This document shows, piece after piece, positions 6,204 through 13,492 of a stretch of 15,258 nt of DNA. A program made the position numbers and the translations under genes. Position 1 is the first letter of the stretch. Each line of letters opens with the position of its first letter. The stretch comes from an uncultured Eubacteriales bacterium. Lineage in GTDB: Bacteria; Bacillota; Clostridia; Christensenellales; UBA1242. The notes beneath the pieces were generated by a model. The model saw nothing but the letters and a program-made list of their open reading frames with translations, searched no databases and was not told the origin of the DNA. The stretch lies in assembly GCA_949096025.1 (NCBI GenBank), contig CARXKP010000026.1, forward strand, positions 1 to 15,258. Direction: 5' to 3'.

Positions 6204-8326
6204 TCTAACCCCCTTGCTATCCAAGCATTTTTCTCATATAAAAATTTCACATTTCCATCTTTTTGATATGAAAATTCTCCATATTCTTGTGCGAGTTGTG
6301 ACATTAAAATATATCCGCTTTTTACCCTATTGTCAATCTGATTTTTTGTTATAACTATTTTAGCATTTTCTTTTATAACAATTTCATTTTCAATGGCATT
6401 ATAACTTAAATTCCCCTCACTTGCAACAAAAATACATTGATTGTCTACTTTTATAAGCAGTCCCGCCATTTCTCCTTCAAGAACTTTATATCTTACAACA
6501 AAACTCCCAATGCTTATATCACATTCGGTGGGGATAATTTTTGCATTTTCAGAAACGCCACTAAAAGAGTAAAAGAATTTTATTCCAAGATTTGAAATTA
6601 TTTGCTCGTAATCTCCACTAATTCTTCCATCAAGTGAAAGATAAGTGTCAAATTTGTTTATATAATAACTTCTTTTATAGTTTACAAGATTGTAGTTATA
6701 ACCAACCAACAAACTTTCACCTTTTGCACTAGTTATAACCACACTAAGATTATTCGCCGAACCAATATAAGAAACACTCGTTTGATTTTTTATTGGGAAA
6801 AAATTGTAACATCCGAGCATTACCACCATAATAAAAGTTACGAGTGAAAACAAAGCGAGTTTATTTTGACTTTCTATCATACAAAATTCACTAATAAATA
6901 GAATCAAAACAAAATAAATAATTGTCATTGAAAAATATGTAACCATTACTGGAATTATAAGGTGAGAACGCTCAAAAAACTGAGCAATTAGATTTATAAA
7001 CACAAAACCATAATCAACTAAAATAAGTAAGTATCCTATAAAATTAATAAATGTACCTATTAAACTTACAACAAACAAGAATGGAAAGAGTACACTAAGT
7101 AATGGTAATACTAACAAATTCACGACAAAAGAAAACAGATGAATTTGTCCGCCAAAGTAAGCAAGAAAAGGTAAAATTCCAAGTTGCGCGGAAGTAGTTA
7201 CTGCAAGCAGTGTTGCAATTTTATAGGGAAGAAACTTTGAAAAGAATTTTATAAACATCCTGCTTAAACAAATAATTGAAAATACTGAGAAAAATGACAT
7301 CAAAAAGCCAATATCAAACGGAGATAGTGGTTTTATGAAACATATAATAAAACCAGCAAGCCCTAAACTATTTAGAGAATCATATTGCTGAGAAAAAGTT
7401 TTGGCAAGTATCATTATAATAGCCATTATTCCAGCCCTCATCACAGATGGCGTAAATCCACAAAGATAGGCATAAAAAAATATAAAACAAAAAGTTAATG
7501 ATAGACAAAGATATTTATTAGTACGGCATTTTTTTAGAAATCCATAAACTACTGCTATTAAAAATCCTATATGCAGGCCACTAACAGTTAAAATATGGAT
7601 AATTCCAACATTTTTGTAGGTACTCGCTATTTCATCGTTCAGGTCATTTTTATCTCCAAATAGCATTGCCATAGCAATTCCAGCATTGTCCTCACTCATA
7701 TTTTTATAAACAACATCTTTTACAGCAAGTTTTATCGTTTCATCCGATTTAACTTTAATATTATCCAAAAAGATAATATCTTTTTTGCTAATTCTAGCGT
7801 TATACCTTGCACCTGTTCTATAACTAAAAGAATTAAAACTTTTAAGATTAAATGGTTTTATTTTATCAAGTTTCCCTTCAAAAATTATTCTTTGCCCTAC
7901 AATTGGTGCAGACTTAGCGCTTGAAATGTATAAGCTAATCTTCTGCCCTTTCTCATTGTTTATTTTTACATCATCGAGCAATAGACTATAACCATAATTC
8001 GATTTTTGAATATCATCAGAAATTCTACCTTCTACACAAACAATGTTATTAGAATAATCTATTACATTATAACTTCTAATTCCTAAATAGTAAAATCCAT
8101 TCCCAATAAAAAACATAATAGTTATTATAGATAATGCAATAAATCTTTTATTTAAGCAAAAAATAACCGCCACCACTATAAAAACAATGCTGGTTAAAAT
8201 TATCTTCTCAATTTCTCCTCTATATAACCCTCTAGCAACAATAATTCCATACATAAATGCCAAAAAAGGATAGAATATTTTTCTAAAATGAATCTTCTTT
8301 TCCTTTGTAAGTTTGGCATTTCCCAT
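6200..8326 (-). CDS. comEC: ComEC/Rec2-type DNA-uptake channel protein, C-terminal hydrolase domain degenerate
   Basis: ComEC forms the inner-membrane channel through which single-stranded DNA enters competent cells. The 708-aa protein has two early membrane segments (about residues 15-75), an OB-like soluble region (about 85-200, with CVEGRISDDI and GQRIIFEGKL), then the competence core with VSGLHIGF (about 245-252), PSVMRAGIM (about 290-298), SPFDIGFLMSF and several membrane helices to about 485. The last part (about residues 515-700) occupies the place of the metallo-beta-lactamase domain (starting VSYIGSANNLSVVI, where typical proteins have VGQGD). No HxHxDH-type metal motif can be seen. 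The ATG at 8326 lacks a clear Shine-Dalgarno. It is cotranscribed with holA. The family is firm; DNA-uptake activity is not implied. Confidence 0.93.
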   Translation of the reverse strand: MGNAKLTKEKKIHFRKIFYPFLAFMYGIIVARGLYRGEIEKIILTSIVFIVVAVIFCLNKRFIALSIITIMFFIGNGFYYLGIRSYNVIDYSNNIVCVEGRISDDIQKSNYGYSLLLDDVKINNEKGQKISLYISSAKSAPIVGQRIIFEGKLDKIKPFNLKSFNSFSYRTGARYNARISKKDIIFLDNIKVKSDETIKLAVKDVVYKNMSEDNAGIAMAMLFGDKNDLNDEIASTYKNVGIIHILTVSGLHIGFLIAVVYGFLKKCRTNKYLCLSLTFCFIFFYAYLCGFTPSVMRAGIMAIIMILAKTFSQQYDSLNSLGLAGFIICFIKPLSPFDIGFLMSFFSVFSIICLSRMFIKFFSKFLPYKIATLLAVTTSAQLGILPFLAYFGGQIHLFSFVVNLLVLPLLSVLFPFLFVVSLIGTFINFIGYLLILVDYGFVFINLIAQFFERSHLIIPVMVTYFSMTIIYFVLILFISEFCMIESQNKLALFSLVTFIMVVMLGCYNFFPIKNQTSVSYIGSANNLSVVITSAKGESLLVGYNYNLVNYKRSYYINKFDTYLSLDGRISGDYEQIISNLGIKFFYSFSGVSENAKIIPTECDISIGSFVVRYKVLEGEMAGLLIKVDNQCIFVASEGNLSYNAIENEIVIKENAKIVITKNQIDNRVKSGYILMSQLAQEYGEFSYQKDGNVKFLYEKNAWIARGLD

Positions 8327-8332
8327 ATCCCA

Positions 8333-8362
8333 ATATTACAATTTTTATCCTAAAATGTCCAA
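8333..8362 (-). promoter_or_regulatory. Candidate comEC promoter, possibly giving a leaderless mRNA
   Basis: On the minus strand TTGGAC (8362-8357) and TAATAT (8338-8333) are 18 bases apart. Initiation six to seven bases downstream would fall at or next to the ATG at 8326. A TTGACA (8395-8390) further upstream lacks a good -10. This rests on sequence resemblance in A/T-rich DNA only. Confidence 0.3.
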
Positions 8363-8509
8363 TTTTTAAAGGCTTTTTAACAACTTTTATGTCAAATTAC
8401 TCTATTTATCTCTTAGCCTTATCTTTTTATTTCGTTTGCGGTATATTACTAATTATATACTATTATCTTAAAAACTAGAGTCATTATTAAAGTTTTTTGA
8501 ACTTAGGTA

Positions 8510-8538
8510 TTGACCTGTGAATAAATTTATGTTATAAT
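8510..8538 (+). promoter_or_regulatory. Sigma-A promoter of the 524-aa lipoprotein gene
   Basis: TTGACC (8510-8515), a 17-base spacer and TATAAT (8533-8538), with an extended -10 TG at 8530-8531. Transcription should begin near 8545, giving a leader of about 30 nt. This is the best promoter in the window. The rest of the divergent gap 8327-8509 is A/T-rich with nothing else I can name. Confidence 0.88.
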
Positions 8539-8574
8539 TTTCTTGGAAATGTAAAAATATTAAGGAGGTTTCCT

Positions 8575-10149
8575 ATGAATAATAAAAAAGAAGGAAATAT
8601 TAAATCAACAAAACTTAACTCTCTTTGGAACAGAATTGGCAAAAAAGTATCTGCCGGAGTTGTTGGCTTAGGTCTTGTTGTAGGTACAGTATTCGGTTTT
8701 GTTGGTTGTACAAATAATCCTACTCCAACTCCTCCAGGACCTGGACCTACTCCACCACCAATCGTTGTTGTTGATGAAATGAAATTTGACGAATTTATCG
8801 CAGAACATTTAGAAGATGCTAAAGGCTTTATAAATGAATTTGTTCGTCCAGAAGTTGTTGAAGAAAAAGAAGTTAAAAGTGAAACTTGGTCAATCGGCGC
8901 GAATTCAGAAAATACTAAGATTGATAAAGTAAGTATTCTTTACACCTATAATGTAAACGAAACTGACAGAGCAGTTGAACTTGCTAATGTTTCAATCGAT
9001 CCTGTATCAATCAACAAAATTGTTGACGGAGAAGTATCAAAGAGCGATGTTAAACTCACAGTAGATAGAAAAACTGTATTTGAATTTGACGCAAAAGATA
9101 ACTATGACAATCAAGAAATCACAAACGCACTCTACGCTTCTGAAAATAAGACCTCAGACTTAAAACTTATCTCTGAAGCAGAAGCTTCAGATTCTACTGT
9201 GGTAGCATATAATTATACCATTGTTAAAGATGGTAAAGTAGACACTTTTAAAATTGAAGTATTGAAAGGAAAAGGTTCAGCAGCCGATATTATACGTAAT
9301 TTTAAAAATGGCAACACTTCTGGCTCAACCAACACCGGATCATATAGTATGAATGGGACAAACGTTTTGAGCAGTGGCTATACTTATGAAAATATTGAAA
9401 CTGAGAAACCTGGTCCTGGCCCAGAAATCCCACCAGAAATCGTAACTGTAACTGATGCTGAAATCTTAAATGTCCTTAATGAAAAAGTTACTATGGAAGC
9501 AGCTAAAAATGTTTTAAATGCTAGTTGGGATGTTAATGAAACAAATGTTAAAGATGCAACTTGGTATGTAACTAAAGATGGCGATAATGTAACTGGTGCT
9601 AATCTTGTATTTAATTATATTAGAAGAGATACTGCACATTATATAACACTTTGTCAAGTTGACTTTGCTTCACCTATTACTCCACAAAATATTAAAGATG
9701 GAAATGTCGGAACTCCAACATATACTCAATTATATACTAAGAGCATAAATCCAACAATCCAAGTAGAACACGCACAACTTGCCGATGCTATTGGAGATAA
9801 ATTATTTGGTGTAAATGCAGGTGCAACTAGATATATAATTGATAATGGAAATAACGATTTAGATGAATTAGGAAATGTGTCAAGATTTACTGTTATTGAA
9901 GTATCTGATAATGGAATTAAAGAAAATTCTATCAAGATTGTTTATGCAAATTCTGATGAAGGATTAATTAGTAACCTTGCTGATACTACAAAATTTGCAA
10001 TCTATGGCGAAGAAAAATCTGTAGATATAACAGGTGAAAATATTGCAGAACAAAAACTAGAAGAAACAAAGACTTATAAAACAAGCAAAGAAAGTGTAAA
10101 AACTTATTTCGGCGATGAAGACTTTGCGGACGATGATTTAACAATGTAA
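8575..10149 (+). CDS. Predicted lipoprotein with duplicated ectodomain, unknown function
   Basis: I do not recognise this 524-aa protein. It has a long basic N-region, a hydrophobic stretch (about residues 27-42) and a lipobox-like FVGC with Cys45, so it is probably lipid-anchored on the outer face of the membrane. A Pro/Gly linker follows (PTPTPPGPGPTPPP, about 49-62). Two similar regions come next, about 67-246 and 292-480. They share a spaced pattern: a helical start, K(S/D)(E/A)TW, a strand with YTYN or FNYI, then VSIDPVSINKIVDG against VDFASPITPQNIKDG, an acidic helix, and a YTIVKDGK or TVIEVSDN strand. They are joined by a Ser/Thr/Gly stretch and a second KPGPGPEIPPE linker (about 277-288). 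The tail is acidic. AAGGAGG lies six bases before the ATG. With its own promoter and terminator it looks monocistronic and well expressed. Confidence 0.85.
   Translation: MNNKKEGNIKSTKLNSLWNRIGKKVSAGVVGLGLVVGTVFGFVGCTNNPTPTPPGPGPTPPPIVVVDEMKFDEFIAEHLEDAKGFINEFVRPEVVEEKEVKSETWSIGANSENTKIDKVSILYTYNVNETDRAVELANVSIDPVSINKIVDGEVSKSDVKLTVDRKTVFEFDAKDNYDNQEITNALYASENKTSDLKLISEAEASDSTVVAYNYTIVKDGKVDTFKIEVLKGKGSAADIIRNFKNGNTSGSTNTGSYSMNGTNVLSSGYTYENIETEKPGPGPEIPPEIVTVTDAEILNVLNEKVTMEAAKNVLNASWDVNETNVKDATWYVTKDGDNVTGANLVFNYIRRDTAHYITLCQVDFASPITPQNIKDGNVGTPTYTQLYTKSINPTIQVEHAQLADAIGDKLFGVNAGATRYIIDNGNNDLDELGNVSRFTVIEVSDNGIKENSIKIVYANSDEGLISNLADTTKFAIYGEEKSVDITGENIAEQKLEETKTYKTSKESVKTYFGDEDFADDDLTM
8721..10026 (+). 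repeat. Diverged tandem domain duplication inside the 524-aa lipoprotein
   Basis: Two units, each preceded by a Pro/Gly-rich linker, can be aligned by eye (nt about 8773-9312 and 9448-10026). Matching landmarks are SETWSIG with DATWYVT, SIDPVSINKIVDGEV with DFASPITPQNIKDGNV, and FKIEVLKGKGSAADIIRNF with SIKIVYANSDEGLISNL. Identity is low and DNA-level repetition is not visible, so the duplication is old. Confidence 0.6.
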
Positions 10150-10150
10150 T

Positions 10151-10191
10151 TAATAAAAAAGAGAAAGAAAAATACTTTCTCTTTTTTATTA
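10151..10191 (+). terminator. Terminator of the 524-aa lipoprotein gene
   Basis: A 17-bp perfect stem, 10151-10167 with 10175-10191, surrounds a 7-nt loop. The core is AGAGAAAG with CTTTCTCT, and the descending arm carries T6. It starts two bases after the stop codon. Confidence 0.85.
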
Positions 10192-10232
10192 GCAAATTAA
10201 ACTCACCTTAAGCATTTTTTATTTATAAAAGG

Positions 10233-10261
10233 TTGATTTTTTATAGAATTGAGGTTATAAT
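10233..10261 (+). promoter_or_regulatory. Sigma-A promoter upstream of the 780-aa lipoprotein gene
   Basis: TTGATT (10233-10238), a 17-base spacer and a perfect TATAAT (10256-10261). Start of transcription near 10268 would leave a leader of about 200 nt before the ATG at 10471. Confidence 0.75.
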
Positions 10262-10267
10262 ATTTAC

Positions 10268-10456
10268 AAGAAGTTAATTTTAACATACTTCTTATAATAT
10301 ATAAACCATCGGAAGTAAAATTTAAAAATTACTTTTAAATTTCAAAAATTAGAAATTTTTGATGCAGTCGCATAACTTCCTTGTTATGTAATATCTTCAG
10401 TCTCACTCTTACAAGCAAGTTCAACTTCAGATATTATAATAATTAAATTAAATTAA
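10268..10456 (+). promoter_or_regulatory. Hairpin-rich 5' leader of the 780-aa lipoprotein mRNA
   Basis: This stretch holds no gene. Visible inverted repeats are AAGAAG/CTTCTT (10268-10273 with 10288-10293); AAATTTAAAA/TTTTAAATTT (10318-10327 with 10333-10342), which competes with AAGTAA/TTACTT (10313-10318 with 10329-10334); CAAAAATT/AATTTTTG (10343-10350 with 10354-10361); and CATAAC/GTTATG (10371-10376 with 10383-10388). GGAAGT (10311-10316) can also pair with ACTTCC (10375-10380), closing a long-range stem around the inner ones. I recognise no known riboswitch class. A second possible promoter, TTACAA-N17-TATTAT (10409-10437), would bypass most of it. Confidence 0.4.
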
Positions 10457-10470
10457 GAGGAGGGCTTTTT

Positions 10471-12813
10471 ATGAAAAAGAAACTATCAAGAATTATTGCA
10501 ATACTACTCGCCTGCTTTGTTTTATTCGGCTTTGGTAGTTGCGATGTAGATGACCCTGAAATGCAACCTAGCCAAGGAGAAGATTCCCTGATTAGTATGT
10601 ATGGCACTAAAGTCCTCTACCGCCCTGACACCTATGACTTTAACATCAACTCTGGCGGTTCTACTGAAAAGCCTAATGACTATTACGGCGATTATGCTTA
10701 TTCAATATTAAGGCAACTTTATTATATTTATGGTATTTCTGATGACGACGATATAATTCCCTCATATTTTAAAGATTCAAATCCTCCATTTTCAAAAGAT
10801 GACAATATTGAAATAAACAACTTTAACCAACACAACACCTACTTCTTATATGATAGCATTCGTTATCAAATAAACTCTATAGGTGAAGTTGCCGACGAAG
10901 TAACTATTATCGATGATGGAAAATCAATGATATGGAATAACACTGTAACTATAACAGCCGGTCCTATTACCAATATTATCACCTTTAATGAAGGTGGCAG
11001 TGTAACTTTCAGTGATGGCACTGTAACAGAAAATGAAGCCGACACAAAAGAGAAGATAAAAACATTGTATAATTATGTAGATGACGAATCAACTCCAGCG
11101 ATTAATGAGGCTGACCAACAAACAACTGAAAAATATCAAAAATTAGCAGAAAAATATAATAATGCTACTACTGGCACTTACAATGATAAAGGTCATATCA
11201 TCCTTGGAGCAAATCAAAAATCTCATTGGAATTGGAATTTTGCTCTTAATTATAATGCTTCTGTAGATTTTAGCGTTCCATTAATTAAAACAGATGGAAA
11301 CTCGCAATTCAATATTACCAATAACATTCTTGATAATAGTTATAAAAACAAAATTAATGTTGCTTTAAAAGATAAAGATATTTTTGGAAAAAACTCAGAT
11401 TTCAATGATAAATATAACTCATTAACTGAATTTAATTCATATCGTAGATTATATCTCGGTACAACAGAAAAAGAAGATTATAAAAACTATTCCGACTATG
11501 TAAAAGCACTTGAATATGTTATTTACTGTTATGCTCTTGACCTTGAACCTCAAGCAATGAGTGTATCCACCCCTGCTACAGGTGACAAAGCTTATATTAT
11601 TCAAATCGGCGCATATACCCCTACCGCAGGAAAATCTAGTGCAGATGTCGCTCTTGAAGATATAAAGACATTATTCAATCGTATGGGTTCTATGGTTGGC
11701 TTAATGGACAGACAAATTGACAAATTAAAGGCTTGGATAAAAGAAAATGTTATTGGTTTTACTGGAAATAACCCTTCTGTCAAAGATGATTACTTCTATG
11801 TTTACGATTATAATAAAACCGTTGAAATTGATACAACCGGAAATAGCAAAATCTACTATGTACCTGTTCCAGCAGGCCCTCCAAGCCCTCAACGTGTAGA
11901 ACTTGGTCGAGATTATGACAGAGTTGTAGATGAAATTGTACAAAATGTTGTTGACCAAGCAACTATTGGTAAAAATCCAGACGGAACAGATGTAAATGTT
12001 AATGAAAAATATCTTGCTTCTGAAATTATGGAATATTCTGGCGATACCTTTATGGTAAATGATGACAGTTTCTTCCCTAAGTATGAGCCAGGACAAAATC
12101 CAAGATGTATCAGACCTCTTGAATATCAATCTGCTGTTTTAATGTTCAGTAAACCAGTTGCATTCACAGATGTTGCAGTTATCCTCAAATATGATGCAGA
12201 CGGTGACGGAACGGAAAAAGGCAAATGGGATATGAACAAGTATCTCGATATTATTGTAGAACTCAACTATTATAATTATCAATCAAAAAAGATGTTCACA
12301 CTCGCAAGTGAAAAAACAAGAGTTTATGACGGACCTTATGAATGGGGTGTAACACCAGAAGATTATCCTGAATACCCTAACCTGCCAGCAGACCACGGAA
12401 TTGTGGGCTTATCAGTTAACACCAAAGCCCCAGAACTTCAACCTTTCATAGTAGGTGCAGAAGAAGGTGACCCAATGCTTTACGTTAACACTTTCAACAC
12501 AAACATTGGCGGAGGAATATTAAAAACCGATGCAAGTTCAATGGATTATTGCAACCCACTTATTCCTATTTCAACAAACCCATTAGTAATTGTTGGTACA
12601 ACTGATGTAAGAAAATATTATTCAATAGTTGAGCCAACAGATGGTGAACTTGGCTCTTCGGGTCAAACTTATCTTACTGGAAGATTAAACCCTAAGATGT
12701 TTGAAGGAAATGACGGTTGTGATTATCTTGAAATAACATACAAAGTACTTAAAGATAATAAGGATACAAACAAAAACTACAAGTTCTATACAAGTCTTTG
12801 GACAATATTATAA
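10471..12813 (+). CDS. Large predicted lipoprotein, unknown function
   Basis: I do not recognise this 780-aa protein. MKKKLSRIIA, a hydrophobic stretch and a lipobox-like FGSC with Cys24 indicate a lipid-anchored extracellular protein. The mature part is acidic and rich in Asn, Asp and Tyr, as in surface proteins. Visible points are an Asp-rich stretch (SDDDDIIP, about 90-97), an Asn/aromatic beta-like region (about 245-300), a predicted helical segment (about 400-430, MVGLMDRQIDKLKAWIKE), a PVPAGPPSP turn (about 469-477), and one EF-hand- or dockerin-like loop DADGDG at 575-580 that may bind calcium. GAGGAGGG lies before the ATG (10457-10464). It has its own promoter and terminator. It lies beside another lipoprotein gene on the same strand, but I see no similarity between the two. 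It could be a surface-attachment or substrate-binding protein; neither is supported by a motif. Confidence 0.85.
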   Translation: MKKKLSRIIAILLACFVLFGFGSCDVDDPEMQPSQGEDSLISMYGTKVLYRPDTYDFNINSGGSTEKPNDYYGDYAYSILRQLYYIYGISDDDDIIPSYFKDSNPPFSKDDNIEINNFNQHNTYFLYDSIRYQINSIGEVADEVTIIDDGKSMIWNNTVTITAGPITNIITFNEGGSVTFSDGTVTENEADTKEKIKTLYNYVDDESTPAINEADQQTTEKYQKLAEKYNNATTGTYNDKGHIILGANQKSHWNWNFALNYNASVDFSVPLIKTDGNSQFNITNNILDNSYKNKINVALKDKDIFGKNSDFNDKYNSLTEFNSYRRLYLGTTEKEDYKNYSDYVKALEYVIYCYALDLEPQAMSVSTPATGDKAYIIQIGAYTPTAGKSSADVALEDIKTLFNRMGSMVGLMDRQIDKLKAWIKENVIGFTGNNPSVKDDYFYVYDYNKTVEIDTTGNSKIYYVPVPAGPPSPQRVELGRDYDRVVDEIVQNVVDQATIGKNPDGTDVNVNEKYLASEIMEYSGDTFMVNDDSFFPKYEPGQNPRCIRPLEYQSAVLMFSKPVAFTDVAVILKYDADGDGTEKGKWDMNKYLDIIVELNYYNYQSKKMFTLASEKTRVYDGPYEWGVTPEDYPEYPNLPADHGIVGLSVNTKAPELQPFIVGAEEGDPMLYVNTFNTNIGGGILKTDASSMDYCNPLIPISTNPLVIVGTTDVRKYYSIVEPTDGELGSSGQTYLTGRLNPKMFEGNDGCDYLEITYKVLKDNKDTNKNYKFYTSLWTIL

Positions 12814-12840
12814 TAGATAATTAACTATAATTGAGATTAA

Positions 12841-12870
12841 AAAAACCACGATTTTAATATCGTGGTTTTT
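12841..12870. terminator. Bidirectional terminator between the lipoprotein and phage units
   Basis: A 12-bp perfect stem, AAAAACCACGAT (12841-12852) with ATCGTGGTTTTT (12859-12870), surrounds a 6-nt loop. The A and T ends allow it to work on both strands, ending the 780-aa gene from the left and the phage-type operon from the right. Confidence 0.88.
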
Positions 12871-12890
12871 ATTTAATAGTTCAATAACGA

Positions 12891-13172
12891 CTACTTCTCG
12901 CTTTCATCATAATTTTCAATTTTTTCATTTTCTGATTGGTTTTCATCTAAATTCTCTTCTTTATCTTTTTGGTCTGTTTCTTCATTTTTCGCAATATCTT
13001 TTGGCATACAAACCACTCCAAGAGCGACAAGTACGCCTGCTATCGACATCACAACTTCTTCAACTACGCTGCCGTCAACTGAAAAACCAAAGCATTTACC
13101 AATCGCACCAACAAGAAGGGTTAAAGCCCCTGCCAGTGCAGTCCAAAAGCCAAATGATTTAATTTTCATCAT
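12891..13172 (-). CDS. Small holin-like membrane protein
   Basis: This 93-aa protein begins (M)MKIKSFGFWTALAGALTLL, has two hydrophobic segments (about residues 8-25 and 38-56, separated by KCFGFSVDGSVVEEV), and ends in a long, highly charged Glu/Lys/Asn tail. That layout, FW(T/V)AL near the start and a charged tail, is that of small phage holins, which form membrane lesions that release the endolysin. The start at 13172 (or the next ATG at 13169) is chosen because GAGGAGG sits four to five bases upstream. An in-frame ATG at 13208 lies inside the upstream gene without a ribosome binding site. It overlaps the BhlA-like gene by 14 bases. The role is inferred from size, topology and context; an antiholin is also possible. 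Confidence 0.7.
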   Translation of the reverse strand: MMKIKSFGFWTALAGALTLLVGAIGKCFGFSVDGSVVEEVVMSIAGVLVALGVVCMPKDIAKNEETDQKDKEENLDENQSENEKIENYDESEK

Positions 13173-13386
13173 CGTACCTCCTCTCGATATAGTTTTTAAG
13201 TTCTTCAACCTCTTCCTTTACATCTTCTATCGCTGAAAGATGTTCTGCGAGATCATCTATGGTCTTGCGATAAGCATTTTCTCTTTTTTGACTATCCTTT
13301 AAAATATAAAGGAGCAGATAGACAAACAGTACAGCAAATATACCATTGCTAACAACAATCTTTACCAATTCTGACCAGAAATCCAT
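13159..13386 (-). CDS. BhlA/UviB-family holin-like protein
   Basis: This 75-aa protein has one membrane helix (about residues 10-29: IVVSNGIFAVLFVYLLLYIL) followed by KDSQKRENAYR and a charged coiled-coil-like tail. This matches BhlA/UviB holin-like proteins of Bacillus and Clostridium phages and bacteriocin plasmids, which share NG(I/L)FAVLFV.LL.YVLK. AGGAGG lies seven bases before the ATG, inside the end of the 34-aa ORF. It forms a lysis pair with the next gene, with a 14-base overlap. Confidence 0.85.
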   Translation of the reverse strand: MDFWSELVKIVVSNGIFAVLFVYLLLYILKDSQKRENAYRKTIDDLAEHLSAIEDVKEEVEELKNYIERRYDDEN

Positions 13387-13387
13387 A

Positions 13388-13492
13388 TTATTTCCTCCTA
13401 CTTCTTTGAAGCATTTTTTTTGTAAGATATTCCTCGACTAGGAATTCTCTTCGTCTTATCAATTCAATATGGTTTCTTAATTTTTCATACAT
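13388..13492 (-). CDS. 34-aa basic small protein in the phage-type operon
   Basis: A short ORF fills the gap between the tail-like gene and the holin gene. Its ATG overlaps the upstream stop (TAATG) and its stop is one base before the bhlA-like ATG. It begins MYEKLRNHIELIRRREF and ends LQRSRRK, so it is basic and probably helical. Its last codons carry the AGGAGG of the next gene. No strong ribosome binding site precedes it, so it would depend on coupled re-initiation. A small ORF before the holins is common in Gram-positive phages (for example XkdX), but I see no clear homology. Confidence 0.5.
   Translation of the reverse strand: MYEKLRNHIELIRRREFLVEEYLTKKMLQRSRRK

Noticed and set aside
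11601..12129. Minus-strand open frames inside the 780-aa lipoprotein gene
   Set aside because: They overlap one another and a clear coding gene on the other strand, with no start signals; they are products of codon bias.
13173..13208. Upstream ATG at 13208 for the second holin-like protein
   Set aside because: It lies within the BhlA-like gene without a ribosome binding site; GAGGAGG is placed for the ATG at 13172 or 13169.
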